Source: Lachnospiraceae bacterium (GTDB lineage: Bacteria; Bacillota_A; Clostridia; Lachnospirales; Lachnospiraceae). From it: a stretch of DNA of 64,000 nt. A program made the translations under genes and the position numbers. The stretch is taken from the NCBI GenBank assembly GCA_017522685.1, contig JAFWYN010000005.1, positions 248,001 to 312,000 of the forward strand, read 5' to 3'. Below the pieces are notes generated by a model. The model saw only the letters and a list, made by a program, of their open reading frames with translations. It ran no database searches and was not told where the DNA came from. This document shows positions 12,471-20,307 of this stretch, one piece after another. The stretch's first letter is position 1, and each line of letters begins with the position of its first letter.

Positions 12471-13140
12471 ATATCATATTCACAATATCAGCTGGCTCTT
12501 CAGCCTTCAAAAAAGCTCCAATATTTTCACGTTTTTTGGGATATTTGTTCGTGTACCATTTAGCTTGAATCGGTTTCATTCCTGCATTTTCGGCACCGGA
12601 TAATTCATTACTGCCGCCATCACCTACAAATAAGCATTCACTTAATGAGACTCCTAATCGTTTTGCTGCTTCTTCGTAGATGCAATTATCCGGTTTTTTC
12701 ATATGCACTTCATAAGACAATATAATCTCATCAAAGAAGTCACAAAGCTTTGATTCTCTAAGGACCTCTACCTCTTCAGAAGAACAATTACTTACAATGG
12801 CAGTTTTCAGTCCCATAGCCTTGATTTGTTCCAATAAATCAAAAACTTCCGGCAGAATATAGTTAAAGCAAGCTGATTTTGTTTGAATTCGCTTGGCAGT
12901 GATGGTTTCAATTTGAGCGGGAGTGATGGTTTGACCACATTTTTCACAAACATATTGAAGACTTTCCTGAAAAGTAATAGTTCCCAAGTACTGAGCAGAC
13001 GTTTTTTCATTCCAGTAAGTATCAAAATCATCCCTACGAATATTTAAATCCGCGCACAGTTCATTTTTCGTATATTTCTTATGTCCCCATTCAGTAATCA
13101 GAGTTTCAAATAAATCAAAAATCACTGCTTTGTATGGCAT
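12454..13140 (-). CDS. HAD family hydrolase
   Basis: A 228-residue HAD-superfamily phosphatase, probably cytoplasmic. Motif I is AVIFDLFETLI near residue 5 (nucleophile D9), motif II is AIVSNCSS in the middle, motif III the lysine in MKKPDNCIYEEAAKRLG, and motif IV is LFVGDGGSNELSGAENAGM. A helical cap lies at about residues 18-90. Members hydrolyse small phosphorylated metabolites and the substrate cannot be predicted here. The ATG at 13140 has an AAAAGGAGA ribosome-binding site. It stands alone, convergent with the sigma/anti-sigma pair. Confidence 0.9.
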   Translation of the reverse strand: MPYKAVIFDLFETLITEWGHKKYTKNELCADLNIRRDDFDTYWNEKTSAQYLGTITFQESLQYVCEKCGQTITPAQIETITAKRIQTKSACFNYILPEVFDLLEQIKAMGLKTAIVSNCSSEEVEVLRESKLCDFFDEIILSYEVHMKKPDNCIYEEAAKRLGVSLSECLFVGDGGSNELSGAENAGMKPIQAKWYTNKYPKKRENIGAFLKAEEPADIVNMILKQGQ

Positions 13141-13241
13141 AAAGGTCTCCTTTTGAAAAGAATTTTTAGGTATAGTTCAGTTTTATTGTATTTGAGAATT
13201 CTTAAAAAAGCAACGGAGGACCACTATTTTTATGTTATATG

Positions 13242-13270
13242 TTGTGAATTCATTTATATTGTGATAAAAT
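13242..13270 (+). promoter_or_regulatory. Possible promoter of the ORF6N gene
   Basis: TTGTGA at 13242-13247, 17-base spacer, TAAAAT at 13265-13270, in a very AT-rich gap. A hairpin AGCAGGA/TCCTGCT (about 13360-13387) that could hide an AGGAGG follows in the leader. Moderate match only. Confidence 0.4.
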
Positions 13271-13406
13271 TTTTTCAAAGCAAATTTTCTTTTATTCTAA
13301 GAATTCGAAATTTCTAACATTCAGAAAATTCTTGCTTTTCCATTTAACTAATAGAATAGCAGGAGGACTTTTGAGTGTGTTCCTGCTACACAAGGAGGAA
13401 CAGAAT

Positions 13407-14414
13407 ATGGATTTAAAAGAAGAAACAATGGATAATATATATAATAGAGTTTATATCATAAGAGGGCAGCAGGTTATGCTTGATTATGATTTGGCAGAAA
13501 TTTATGGGTATGAAGTGAAGCGTTTGAATGAACAGGTAAAGCGTAATATTACAAGATTCCCGGATGATTTTATGTTTCAGTTAACAAAGGAAGAAATTCC
13601 TGAAAATTTTTTAAAGTCGCAATTTGCGACTTTAAACGAACAAGGAAATAAACGAGGGATACATATTAAAAAATATCCATATGCTTTTACCGAACAAGGA
13701 ATCTACATGCTTGCAACGGTTCTTAGGGGTGAACTGGCAGAACAGCAAAGTATATTTATTATGCGTGCTTTTCGTGAAATGCGACATTACATAAAGCAAA
13801 ATCAACAGTTTGTTACACAGTCGGAGATGAAATTAGTTGCGGCCAAGGTGTCTGAATTGTCTGTGAAGGTTTCGGGAATTACAGACTGGAAGAACAAGTC
13901 AGAAGAAAAATTTGATAGTATTCAAAAAAGTATAGATAAGATTAATGAAAATTTCGTTTCAGACAAGGATTTTAAGAATTTTGTAATTTATAAGGGACAG
14001 AAGTTTGAAGCAGATGTTGCATATATAGAGATTTATCAGCAGGCACAGAAGAGTATATATGTGGTGGATGATTATGTAAATACAAAGACATTGCAGCTTA
14101 TATCACAAAAGAAACCAAAGGTAGAAGTAGTTCTATTTACGGAGAACGGACATGGAAAGAAAGGATTTTTAACGCCGACGGTGGTAAATGATTTTTCGAA
14201 ACAATACTCGCCTTTATGAATTAAGTCAAATCCGGATTGTCACGACCGATGGATTGTGTTGGATTATGGAACGTCTACAGAAAAGGTATTTCACTGCGGA
14301 GCCTCCAGTAAGGATGCAGGGAAAAAACTTTGTGCTATTAATGAGGTTGAAGAAACAAATATCATTCATTCAGTGGTAGATAAGTTACTTTTGTTACCGG
14401 ATAAGAAAATATAG
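13407..14414 (+). pseudogene. ORF6N-domain protein interrupted by an in-frame TGA
   Basis: From the ATG at 13407 (AAGGAGG just upstream) the protein opens with an ORF6N DNA-binding domain, typical of phage and mobile-element regulators: VYIIRGQQVMLDYDLAEIYG, then RFPDDFMFQLTKEE and YAFTEQGIYMLATVLRG. A helical linker follows, then a C-terminal domain (YVVDDYVNTKTLQLI and EVVLFTENG). The frame stops at TGA 14217-14219 after 270 codons. Reading on in the same frame gives IKSNPDCHDRWIVLDYG and FHCGASSKDAGKK, ending at TAG 14412-14414. That continuation matches how this family normally ends. A single nonsense change (for example CGA or AGA to TGA) explains it. The first 270 residues may still be made. 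Confidence 0.85.
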
Positions 14415-14634
14415 GCTTTCGAGTTGTACAGATAATCCCAAAAACAATTCTAATCAAAATTAAGATTGATGAATAATCGGAAGAATGCTAAGATAAGGAA
14501 AAATGTACAATAGAAAGGTTAAAAGAGTGTATTATGAAGAATAAGAAGAGTAATGCGCGATAGCAGTGGCTATTGCAAATAAAAAAGATGAATGCGATAG
14601 CCATTGCATCCTAAGTGTTTTTAGGAGGACGCAT
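14415..14634 (+). promoter_or_regulatory. Leader with long stem-loop before the CD3324-like gene
   Basis: A 14-bp stem (14563-14576 with 14594-14607, two G-T pairs, 17-base loop) lies about 28 bases before the start codon at 14635. Just upstream, a ribosome-binding-site-like AAAGG precedes a tiny reading frame, MKNKKSNAR (14534-14563), whose stop abuts the stem. This could be an attenuator or leader peptide, but nothing confirms that it is translated. Confidence 0.35.
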
Positions 14635-14940
14635 ATGAGCTATATAAACGCAGAGGACGTGTTGCCAAAGAACCTGATTGAAGAAATTCAAAAGTATATC
14701 GATGGGCAATTGATGTACATTCCCAGAAAGAACGAAAATACATTGTCCTGGGGAGAAAAGAACGGAACGAAGGTAAAGCTAGCAGAACGGAATCAAATGA
14801 TAGTAAACCGCTTCTATTCAGGTGAAACGATTACAGAATTGAGTAGGGCTTATTATCTATCTGAAAAGAGAATTCAGGGAATTATACATGAGTATGAATC
14901 CTCCGGAAAAGAAAAAGATGGAGGATTTACAATTGAATAG
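14635..14940 (+). CDS. CD3324-like small helix-turn-helix protein
   Basis: A 101-residue protein beginning MSYINAEDVLPKNLIEEIQKYIDGQ and containing YIPRKNENTLSWGEKNGTK. This conserved pattern belongs to the small clostridial CD3324 group, which is related to Mor-type activators. The C-terminal half (VNRFYSGETITELSRAYYLSEKRIQGIIHEY) is a clear helix-turn-helix, so it probably binds DNA. The ATG at 14635 has an AGGAGG 8 bases upstream. An in-frame upstream start would encode the leader stem-loop and is unlikely. The end overlaps the next gene by about 53 bases. Confidence 0.75.
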   Translation: MSYINAEDVLPKNLIEEIQKYIDGQLMYIPRKNENTLSWGEKNGTKVKLAERNQMIVNRFYSGETITELSRAYYLSEKRIQGIIHEYESSGKEKDGGFTIE

Positions 14941-15358
14941 AGAAAATAAACGTAAACAATATGAAAAAGGATATTATAAAAAACACCCATGCAATGAAAC
15001 TTTTGTATGTAAGAACTGCGGAAGACCGGTAGTACCGGAAGGTGCAGGCAGTGATCATAGAAATCATTGTCCGAATTGCCTCTATAGCTTACATGTGGAC
15101 ATAGAGCCGGGAGACCGTGAGTCGGATTGCGGCGGGCACATGGAATCGGTAGCAGTATGGGTCAGAAAGAATGGTGAATGGGCGATTATTCACAGATGCA
15201 AAAGATGTGGAGCATTTAGTTCCAATCGAATTGCAGCCGATGATAATCCTATGAAACTGATGTCCATTGCCATGAAACCAATCAGTCAACCCCCATTTCC
15301 AATCGAGAGAATTGAAGAAATGACTCGTATGATGGGTGGTGAGGGTAGTTTAAGTTGA
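14888..15358 (+). CDS. RNHCP-domain zinc protein
   Basis: The product carries the RNHCP signature HRNHCPNCLYSLHVD, preceded by FVCKNCGRPVVPEGAG, and a second cysteine pair HRCKRCG, together forming a double zinc ribbon. The family is widespread in bacteria and of unknown function, possibly nucleic-acid related. The true start is uncertain: the ATG at 14888 has AGGGAA before it, and in-frame ATGs at 14894 and 14918 would shorten the basic N-terminus without touching the zinc region. It overlaps the preceding regulator gene, so the two are probably one operon. A terminator follows at 15363. Confidence 0.82.
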   Translation: MSMNPPEKKKMEDLQLNRENKRKQYEKGYYKKHPCNETFVCKNCGRPVVPEGAGSDHRNHCPNCLYSLHVDIEPGDRESDCGGHMESVAVWVRKNGEWAIIHRCKRCGAFSSNRIAADDNPMKLMSIAMKPISQPPFPIERIEEMTRMMGGEGSLS

Positions 15359-15362
15359 AATT

Positions 15363-15388
15363 AGGGGGTAGCCGGGAGCCCCCTTTTT
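15363..15388 (+). terminator. Terminator after the RNHCP gene
   Basis: AGGGGG paired with CCCCCT (15363-15368 with 15379-15384) and a run of T. Confidence 0.8.
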
Positions 15389-15421
15389 GTGATAGTACCG
15401 TAAATAACAATCTGACATTGG

Positions 15422-15450
15422 TTGACATATATATATTTAAATGATACACT
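15422..15450 (+). promoter_or_regulatory. Strong promoter of an orphan transcription unit
   Basis: TTGACA at 15422-15427, exact 17-base spacer, TACACT at 15445-15450. A consensus AGGAGG lies about 20 bases downstream of the expected transcription start, yet no sizeable reading frame follows. Confidence 0.65.
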
Positions 15451-15518
15451 AAGAAAAAACTAACGAATAGGAGGACAATTTTATCAGAGCATCAGAGAAT
15501 GTGTAACAAAAGGACAAA

Positions 15519-15534
15519 ATGTAACTATTCAGAG
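15519..15534 (+). repeat. 16-bp match to the end of the 32140 palindromic element
   Basis: ATGTAACTATTCAGAG is identical to 32144-32159, and its core CTATTCAGAG recurs at 15686-15695 in the same orientation. This suggests a fragment or solo end of the same repeat family. Confidence 0.6.
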
Positions 15535-15653
15535 TAGTTACTATAATTTGGCAGGCGATAGCCGGCCTTATTAAAGTATGCCTTAATGATGCTTGATAAT
15601 GTGTTCTTACAAAGATTCCGTAATAGGGGTTTTTGTATATTTTGGTGTGATTT

Positions 15654-15682
15654 GGGCATGACGGCAGTCATGCCCTTTTTTT
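15654..15682 (+). terminator. Terminator of the orphan unit
   Basis: Perfect 9-bp stem (15654-15662 with 15667-15675, loop GGCA) followed by seven T. Confidence 0.9.
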
Positions 15683-15756
15683 CGACTATTCAGAGCTTTA
15701 CAAACCTTCACTAAGGCATCCATGAAACAAGCAGTAAAATGGAGGAAAATGTAAAA

Positions 15757-17658
15757 ATGAATTTGGACAAAGTTTTAGAATTTGACAAAGTAAAGGAACG
15801 ATGGAAGGAGCTGGCGGTGACGGAGTATGCCCATGAGCTGATTGATGGGGCAAGCTTTCTGCTGTCGGAATTGGAGCTAAGGAGTGCTTTGAAGGATACC
15901 ACGGATGCCCGAGAACTCTTAGAAAAGCTGGGCACGCCGCCCCTTCAAAATGTAACGGAGATTAAGGAGGTTATGGATATTGCAGGGAAGGATCAATGCC
16001 TGACTCCTTATCAGCTGGAAAGAGTGGGCATGATTTTAAGCGCGGTGAGACGCTTGAAGGATTATCTGGAACGAGGCAAGGTATTTCAGAATTCTTTGGC
16101 TTATTATGAGGAGAATTTTGATGCAGCGGATGATTTAAGGGAAGAGATAGCAAGGCAGATTCGCAATGAACGGGTGGATGACTATGCTTCTAAGGAGTTG
16201 TCACAGCTTCGTATGCAAATTATTAAGAAGACGGAGGAAATGAAGCAGAAGGCAGACCAGATTATGCGTTCCAACAAGGAGGCTATGGCAGACAGTTTCA
16301 GTACCTACCGTAATGGCAGATTGTGCCTGCCGGTGAAGAAGGAATATAAGTACAAAATACCCGGAAGTGTGATAGACAAGTCTTCCACAGGTAATACCCT
16401 TTTCGTGGAGCCGGTGGGTGTGGCGAATATTTATGAGGAAATCGTCCTGCTTCGAATCAGTGAAGAGAACGAGGTGTATAGAATCCTTTATACTTTGACA
16501 GCTATGGTGGCCCAGGCGGAAGTACTTATGGAAGAAAATATACGAATGATGGAGAAGTTGGATTTTATATTCTCCAAGGGTAAGCTTTCCATAGATATGC
16601 AGGCCTGTGAGCCGGTGATAACTCTGGAGAGAGAAATCAAGCTAAAGAATGCCCGCCACCCCCTGATGGACCGGAGTATTTGCGTCCCCCTGCAGTTTGA
16701 GATGGGAGGAGATACAAAAGGCATTGTGATTACCGGACCCAATACAGGTGGCAAGACGGTAGCGATTAAGACGGTGATGCTAAACTGCCTGATGGCACAG
16801 AGCGGTCTGCATGTAACCAGCGAAGAGGCCAGTATTTGTATGAACAGCAATTACCTTTGTGATATTGGCGACGGACAGAATATTTCCGAGAATCTGTCCA
16901 CCTTTTCCGCCCATATTAAGAATGTGTTGGAGGTGTTGTCGGAAGTAAACGGGAACAGCCTGGTCATCATGGATGAGCTGGGTTCCGGAACGGACCCGGC
17001 AGAGGGGATGGGTATCGCCATCGCTATTTTGGAGGAGCTTCGGAAAAGTGAGTGCCACTTTATCGTGACCACCCATTATCCGGAGGTGAAGGAGTACGCG
17101 GACAAAGCGGAGGGTATCGTCAATGCCCGCATGACCTTTGATAAGGACAGTCTCTTGCCCACCTATCAGATGATTATCGGGGAAGCCGGGGAAAGCTGTG
17201 CTTTTTACATCGCTGACAGACTGGGTATGCCGGAAAGTATGCTGAAAGTGGCTGTGGAAGCAGCCTACGGAAAGAAGGCGGCAGAGGATTTTGTGGCTCA
17301 TAATACAAATATACTGGAGAAAAAGAAAACCGGCAGTATCAAAAAGATAAAGAAAAATACGAAGAAAGCCAATATGACCCAGGAATTTAACATCGGCGAC
17401 AGCGTGATGATTTATCCGGATCAGAAGATTGGTATTGTTTGTGAAAAGGTCAATGAAAAGGGTGTGCTTCGGGTGCAGGTAAAGGGTAAGAAAATCTGGA
17501 TTAACCGAAAGAGAGTGAAACTCCATGTGGCGGCAAGTGAGCTGTATCCGGAGGATTATGATTTTTCCATTATCTTTGAGTCCGTGGAAAATCGGAAGCT
17601 GAAGCATGATATGAGTAGAAAGTATACGGAAGAAACACTAATTTATGAGGAAGAATAA
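15757..17658 (+). CDS. MutS2-like ATPase lacking the Smr nuclease domain
   Basis: A 633-residue MutS-superfamily protein. The N-terminal half is the helical lever/clamp region of MutS2 (with YRNGRLCLPVKKEYK and STGNTLFVEP), followed by the ABC-type ATPase: Walker A TGPNTGGKT, the STFSAH segment, Walker B LVIMDELGSGTDPAEG and the THYPE switch. A KOW-like segment (FNIGDSVMIYPDQKIG) remains near the C-terminus, but the Smr domain of true MutS2 is absent and an acidic tail ends the protein. The ATG at 15757 is chosen because GGAGG lies 11 bases upstream; the ATG at 15739 lacks a site. It is a paralogue of mutS2 at 29718-32096. Its target (DNA branch or ribosome) is unknown. Confidence 0.85.
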   Translation: MNLDKVLEFDKVKERWKELAVTEYAHELIDGASFLLSELELRSALKDTTDARELLEKLGTPPLQNVTEIKEVMDIAGKDQCLTPYQLERVGMILSAVRRLKDYLERGKVFQNSLAYYEENFDAADDLREEIARQIRNERVDDYASKELSQLRMQIIKKTEEMKQKADQIMRSNKEAMADSFSTYRNGRLCLPVKKEYKYKIPGSVIDKSSTGNTLFVEPVGVANIYEEIVLLRISEENEVYRILYTLTAMVAQAEVLMEENIRMMEKLDFIFSKGKLSIDMQACEPVITLEREIKLKNARHPLMDRSICVPLQFEMGGDTKGIVITGPNTGGKTVAIKTVMLNCLMAQSGLHVTSEEASICMNSNYLCDIGDGQNISENLSTFSAHIKNVLEVLSEVNGNSLVIMDELGSGTDPAEGMGIAIAILEELRKSECHFIVTTHYPEVKEYADKAEGIVNARMTFDKDSLLPTYQMIIGEAGESCAFYIADRLGMPESMLKVAVEAAYGKKAAEDFVAHNTNILEKKKTGSIKKIKKNTKKANMTQEFNIGDSVMIYPDQKIGIVCEKVNEKGVLRVQVKGKKIWINRKRVKLHVAASELYPEDYDFSIIFESVENRKLKHDMSRKYTEETLIYEEE

Positions 17659-17670
17659 CGGAGGTGTAAC

Positions 17671-18390
17671 ATGAGAAATATAGAGAATTATAAGCAGTAT
17701 TTTACAAAGGAATATATGATGGGCCCCAATGCCCTGCGTTTATTGGATGAGATTGTAGGGGACTATAGTCAAGCTGTGAGTAAGGGAGATGTATTGGATT
17801 TGGGCTGCGGAGCGGCACTTTCCTCTATTTATCTGGCGAATGAAACTAAGGCAGATAAGGTATGGGCACTGGATTTGTGGGTATCTCCCACGGATAACCT
17901 AAAGCGTATCCGTGAAAATGAGTTAGAACATAAGGTGATTCCTATTTATGGGGACGCCTTGGCACTGCCCTTTGCGGAGGAGTATTTTGATGCGGTAATC
18001 AGTGTGGACACCTACCACTATTTTGGCTGTGCGGACAATGTATTTGGAGAAAAAATACTTCCCTTTCTAAAAAAGGGCGGATACGCTTTGTTCGTAGTAC
18101 CGGGACTAAAGGAGGAACCGGTGGGAGCTATGAAAGAATTAATGGAAGAATGGGCCGGAGAAGAAACCTATATGTTCAAAACCAAGGAATGGTGGGCCGG
18201 TCATATCGCACAGTCCTGTGAGAAGCAGGTGGAAGTAAAGGTTTATGAGTCATCCATTTTTGATTTGGTTTGGCAGGAGTGGTTTGACAGCGGTCATGAG
18301 TATGGCATCAGGGATGAGGAATTCTTAGGCAGAGGCTTAAAGGATATTTTGAATTTTGTGATGATTGCAGTGAAGAGAAAAGAGGATTAG
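17671..18390 (+). CDS. Class I SAM-dependent methyltransferase
   Basis: A 239-residue protein with the Rossmann-type methyltransferase motifs: motif I VLDLGCGAAL at residues 41-50, an acidic end of strand 2 (WALDLW), motif post-I GDALALPF, and motif III around FLKKGGYALFVVPG. It resembles small-molecule methyltransferases, but the substrate cannot be deduced. It starts 12 bases after the MutS2-like gene with a GGAGGTG ribosome-binding site, so it is probably the second gene of that operon. Confidence 0.88.
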   Translation: MRNIENYKQYFTKEYMMGPNALRLLDEIVGDYSQAVSKGDVLDLGCGAALSSIYLANETKADKVWALDLWVSPTDNLKRIRENELEHKVIPIYGDALALPFAEEYFDAVISVDTYHYFGCADNVFGEKILPFLKKGGYALFVVPGLKEEPVGAMKELMEEWAGEETYMFKTKEWWAGHIAQSCEKQVEVKVYESSIFDLVWQEWFDSGHEYGIRDEEFLGRGLKDILNFVMIAVKRKED

Positions 18391-18434
18391 TTCTTTTCCC
18401 CTGTGCTTAGATGTGGTAAGATAGTAAAAGAAGT

Positions 18435-18475
18435 AACTCCCGTGGTAAGGAAGAAGTTCTCTTGTCACGGGAGTT
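18435..18475. repeat. Inverted repeat between methyltransferase and next gene
   Basis: Perfect 10-bp arms AACTCCCGTG/CACGGGAGTT around a 21-base loop, followed only by TTTG, so it is a weak terminator at best. It could equally be a regulatory hairpin in the leader of the gene at 18518. Confidence 0.55.
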
Positions 18476-18517
18476 TGAATGAGTAGGCGCAGCGAAGAAG
18501 TAATTAGAGGATAAAAC

Positions 18518-19264
18518 ATGGATACTCCAAGCAGACGATTTGAACAGGCCAGGGAAAAAATCATAGGAAGCGACAGGGCGCGTTTTGGTATCGGTACTCT
18601 TTCTGAGAAGACGCTTCATGCTATATTGAAAAATTTTTATGAGTCTGATGAGGATAAGCAGGAAATACCCATCGACCGCTTTGTGGCGGATGTTTTCACG
18701 GGGCAGGAAATCATCGAAATACAAACCGGGCAGTTTAATCGTATGCGGGAAAAGCTTCAGTGCTTTTTGAAGGAGTTTCCCGTGACCATCGTCTATCCGG
18801 TGACCAGACAAAGATGGTTGCACTGGATTGATGAAGAGACCGGTGAAGTTAGCAAAGGTCGTAAATCCACCAAAAAGGGGAGCGAGTACAGTGCCTTTGC
18901 GGAGTTGTATCGCATTAAGACTTTTTTAAAGGAGCCAAACCTGAAGATTAAGCTTATTGTTTTGGACATGGATGAGTATAAAATTCTGAACGGTTGGGGT
19001 GCCCAGCGCAAAAATCACGCCTCTAAGTACGACCGTATCCCCAATCAATTTGTGGAAGAAATCATTTTGGAGCGTAAGGAAGATTATCTGCAATTTATCC
19101 CCTATGATTTGCAGGAGCCCTTTACAAGCAAGGAATTTGCAAAAGCCATCAAATGCAACACTCAGTTAGCCGGGGTGACCCTGAATCTACTGAATTACTT
19201 GGAAGTAGTGAAGCGGGTAGGCAAGCAGGGGAATGCATTTTTGTATGAAACTGTTGAGGGGTAA
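18518..19264 (+). CDS. Uncharacterised protein, possible PD-(D/E)XK fold with C-terminal winged helix
   Basis: The family of this 248-residue protein is not certain. The N-terminal half contains HAILKNFYE, then DRFVADVFTGQEIIEIQTGQF, an arrangement (acidic residue, strand, D, then E-x-Q) reminiscent of PD-(D/E)XK nuclease-fold proteins in which the lysine is replaced by Q. A basic middle part follows (KGRKSTKKGS). The last 60 residues (FTSKEFAKAIKCNTQLAGVTLNLLNYLEVVKRVG) look like a winged helix. A nucleic-acid role is inference. It is a single gene between two large inverted repeats, with no signal peptide or membrane segment. Confidence 0.6.
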   Translation: MDTPSRRFEQAREKIIGSDRARFGIGTLSEKTLHAILKNFYESDEDKQEIPIDRFVADVFTGQEIIEIQTGQFNRMREKLQCFLKEFPVTIVYPVTRQRWLHWIDEETGEVSKGRKSTKKGSEYSAFAELYRIKTFLKEPNLKIKLIVLDMDEYKILNGWGAQRKNHASKYDRIPNQFVEEIILERKEDYLQFIPYDLQEPFTSKEFAKAIKCNTQLAGVTLNLLNYLEVVKRVGKQGNAFLYETVEG

Positions 19265-19280
19265 AAAATAAAGTTTTTTA

Positions 19281-19327
19281 CAACACGACGTAGCGTCAGG
19301 GGTTGCTTGTGACGCTACGTTATGTTG
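19281..19327. repeat. Long inverted repeat before the MerR operon
   Basis: An 11-bp perfect stem (ACGTAGCGTCA 19288-19298 with TGACGCTACGT 19310-19320) is extended by CAACA/TGTTG after a 2+2 internal loop. There is no T run after it on the + strand. It lies 31 bases before the MerR-family start and may be an RNA hairpin or an operator. Confidence 0.55.
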
Positions 19328-19358
19328 TAAGATAGACCTAGAAAGGCGGTGAAAAGCT

Positions 19359-20096
19359 ATGTCGCAGTACACCACAGGAGAAATTGCAAAGCTGACAGGC
19401 ATCACGGTACGAACCGTACAGTATTATGATTCCAGAGGAATTCTGATGCCCAGTGATTTCAGCGAAGGTGGTCGCAGACTTTATAATGATGAGGATTTGA
19501 AGAAGCTGCGGATCATCTGCTTTATGAGGGATTTGGATATCTCCATAAACAGTATTGCAGAAATCTTGGAAGCAGAGAATTCGGAAAAAATCATCTCTGT
19601 GATGCTGGAGCAGAAATTGGCATTGGTAGAGGAGGAACTGGCGGAGCAGGAAAAACGCAGGGACACCTTACTTACCATACAGAAGGAAATGAAGCATTAT
19701 AATCATTTCTCCGTAGACCATTTAGGTGATATAGCACAGCAGATGAAAAGTAAAAAGCAATTACGCAAAATTCGTGCCATTATACTAGCGGTGGGGATTC
19801 CCTTGGAAATCCTTGAGGTTGCTACCTTTATGCTGGGCTTGCTTAAGGGAATCTGGTGGCCCTATTTGATTGGACTGATACTGGTCCTTTTGGGTAGCCT
19901 CTTTATCATTTGGTACTATGATAAAATGGTTTCCTTTATTTGTCCGGAATGTCACCAAGTATTTAAACCCGGACACTGGGAGAGCTTTTGCGCAAAGCAT
20001 ACCCCTACCACCCGTAAACTACACTGTCCCGGTTGCGGCAACCACGGATTCTGTGTAGAAACCTATCAACCCCAGGAGGAAAAGAAAGATGAATGA
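19359..20096 (+). CDS. Membrane-anchored MerR family regulator with zinc ribbon
   Basis: A 245-residue protein. Residues 1-70 are a MerR winged helix (YTTGEIAKLTGITVRTVQYYDSRGIL), followed by the dimerisation coiled coil (about 72-118). Unusually, two membrane segments follow (about 139-158 and 163-185), then a cytoplasmic-looking zinc ribbon (CPECHQVF and CPGCGNHGF). This suggests a regulator tethered to the membrane that senses a membrane or metal signal. AAGGCGGTG precedes the ATG. It overlaps the next gene by 8 bases and heads an operon with a small membrane protein and an ABC exporter, which it probably regulates. Confidence 0.85.
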   Translation: MSQYTTGEIAKLTGITVRTVQYYDSRGILMPSDFSEGGRRLYNDEDLKKLRIICFMRDLDISINSIAEILEAENSEKIISVMLEQKLALVEEELAEQEKRRDTLLTIQKEMKHYNHFSVDHLGDIAQQMKSKKQLRKIRAIILAVGIPLEILEVATFMLGLLKGIWWPYLIGLILVLLGSLFIIWYYDKMVSFICPECHQVFKPGHWESFCAKHTPTTRKLHCPGCGNHGFCVETYQPQEEKKDE

Positions 20097-20304
20097 TTTA
20101 GCAACCTTAAAAGAATTTTTACCCTTTATTATTCCGTTGGTAATTGTACAGTTTACCTTATTGGGTTACACCATCTACCATATTTTGACTCATGATCATT
20201 ATAAAAGAGGTAATCGTGCTATCTGGATAATCGTGGCAATTCTTCTTTCGAATTGTTTTATCGGACCTATTTTGTACTTTGTATTAGGGAAGGAAGAGGC
20301 GTAA
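20089..20304 (+). CDS. Small PLDc_N-like membrane protein
   Basis: A 71-residue protein with two membrane segments (about 10-32 and 44-65) separated by a basic loop (HDHYKRGNRAIW). The second segment ends NCFIGPILYFVLGKEE, the pattern of PLDc_N-type domains found alone in many Firmicutes transporter operons (the YxlE-like group beside YxlF/YxlG exporters in Bacillus). It overlaps the MerR gene by 8 bases and is 3 bases before the ABC ATPase gene, so it is likely an accessory part of this exporter. Confidence 0.78.
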   Translation: MNDLATLKEFLPFIIPLVIVQFTLLGYTIYHILTHDHYKRGNRAIWIIVAILLSNCFIGPILYFVLGKEEA

Positions 20305-20307
20305 CAA

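Larger units (their letters stand above)
15451..15682 (+). ncRNA. Possible small RNA or decayed gene between promoter and terminator
   Basis: About 230 bases lie between the promoter (15422-15450) and a strong terminator (GGGCATGAC/GTCATGCCC plus T7, 15654-15682). The stretch has an AGGAGG near 15470, but the only following ATG frame codes for about 12 residues. Inside it a hairpin GTAACTA-TTCAGAG-TAGTTAC (15521-15541) shares 16 bases with the end of the palindromic element at 32140. It could be a small RNA, a peptide gene with an unusual start, or a gene eroded by a repeat insertion. No known RNA family was recognised. The remainder of the 15359-15756 gap holds nothing else I can name. Confidence 0.35.

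Noticed and set aside
13332..13406. Upstream extension of the ORF6N protein from 13332
   Set aside because: It would need a TTG start without a ribosome-binding site; the ATG at 13407 follows AAGGAGG directly.
16780..17607. Long reverse-strand frame (275 codons) inside the MutS2-like gene
   Set aside because: It is antisense to a convincing gene, has no ribosome-binding site and no recognisable protein features.
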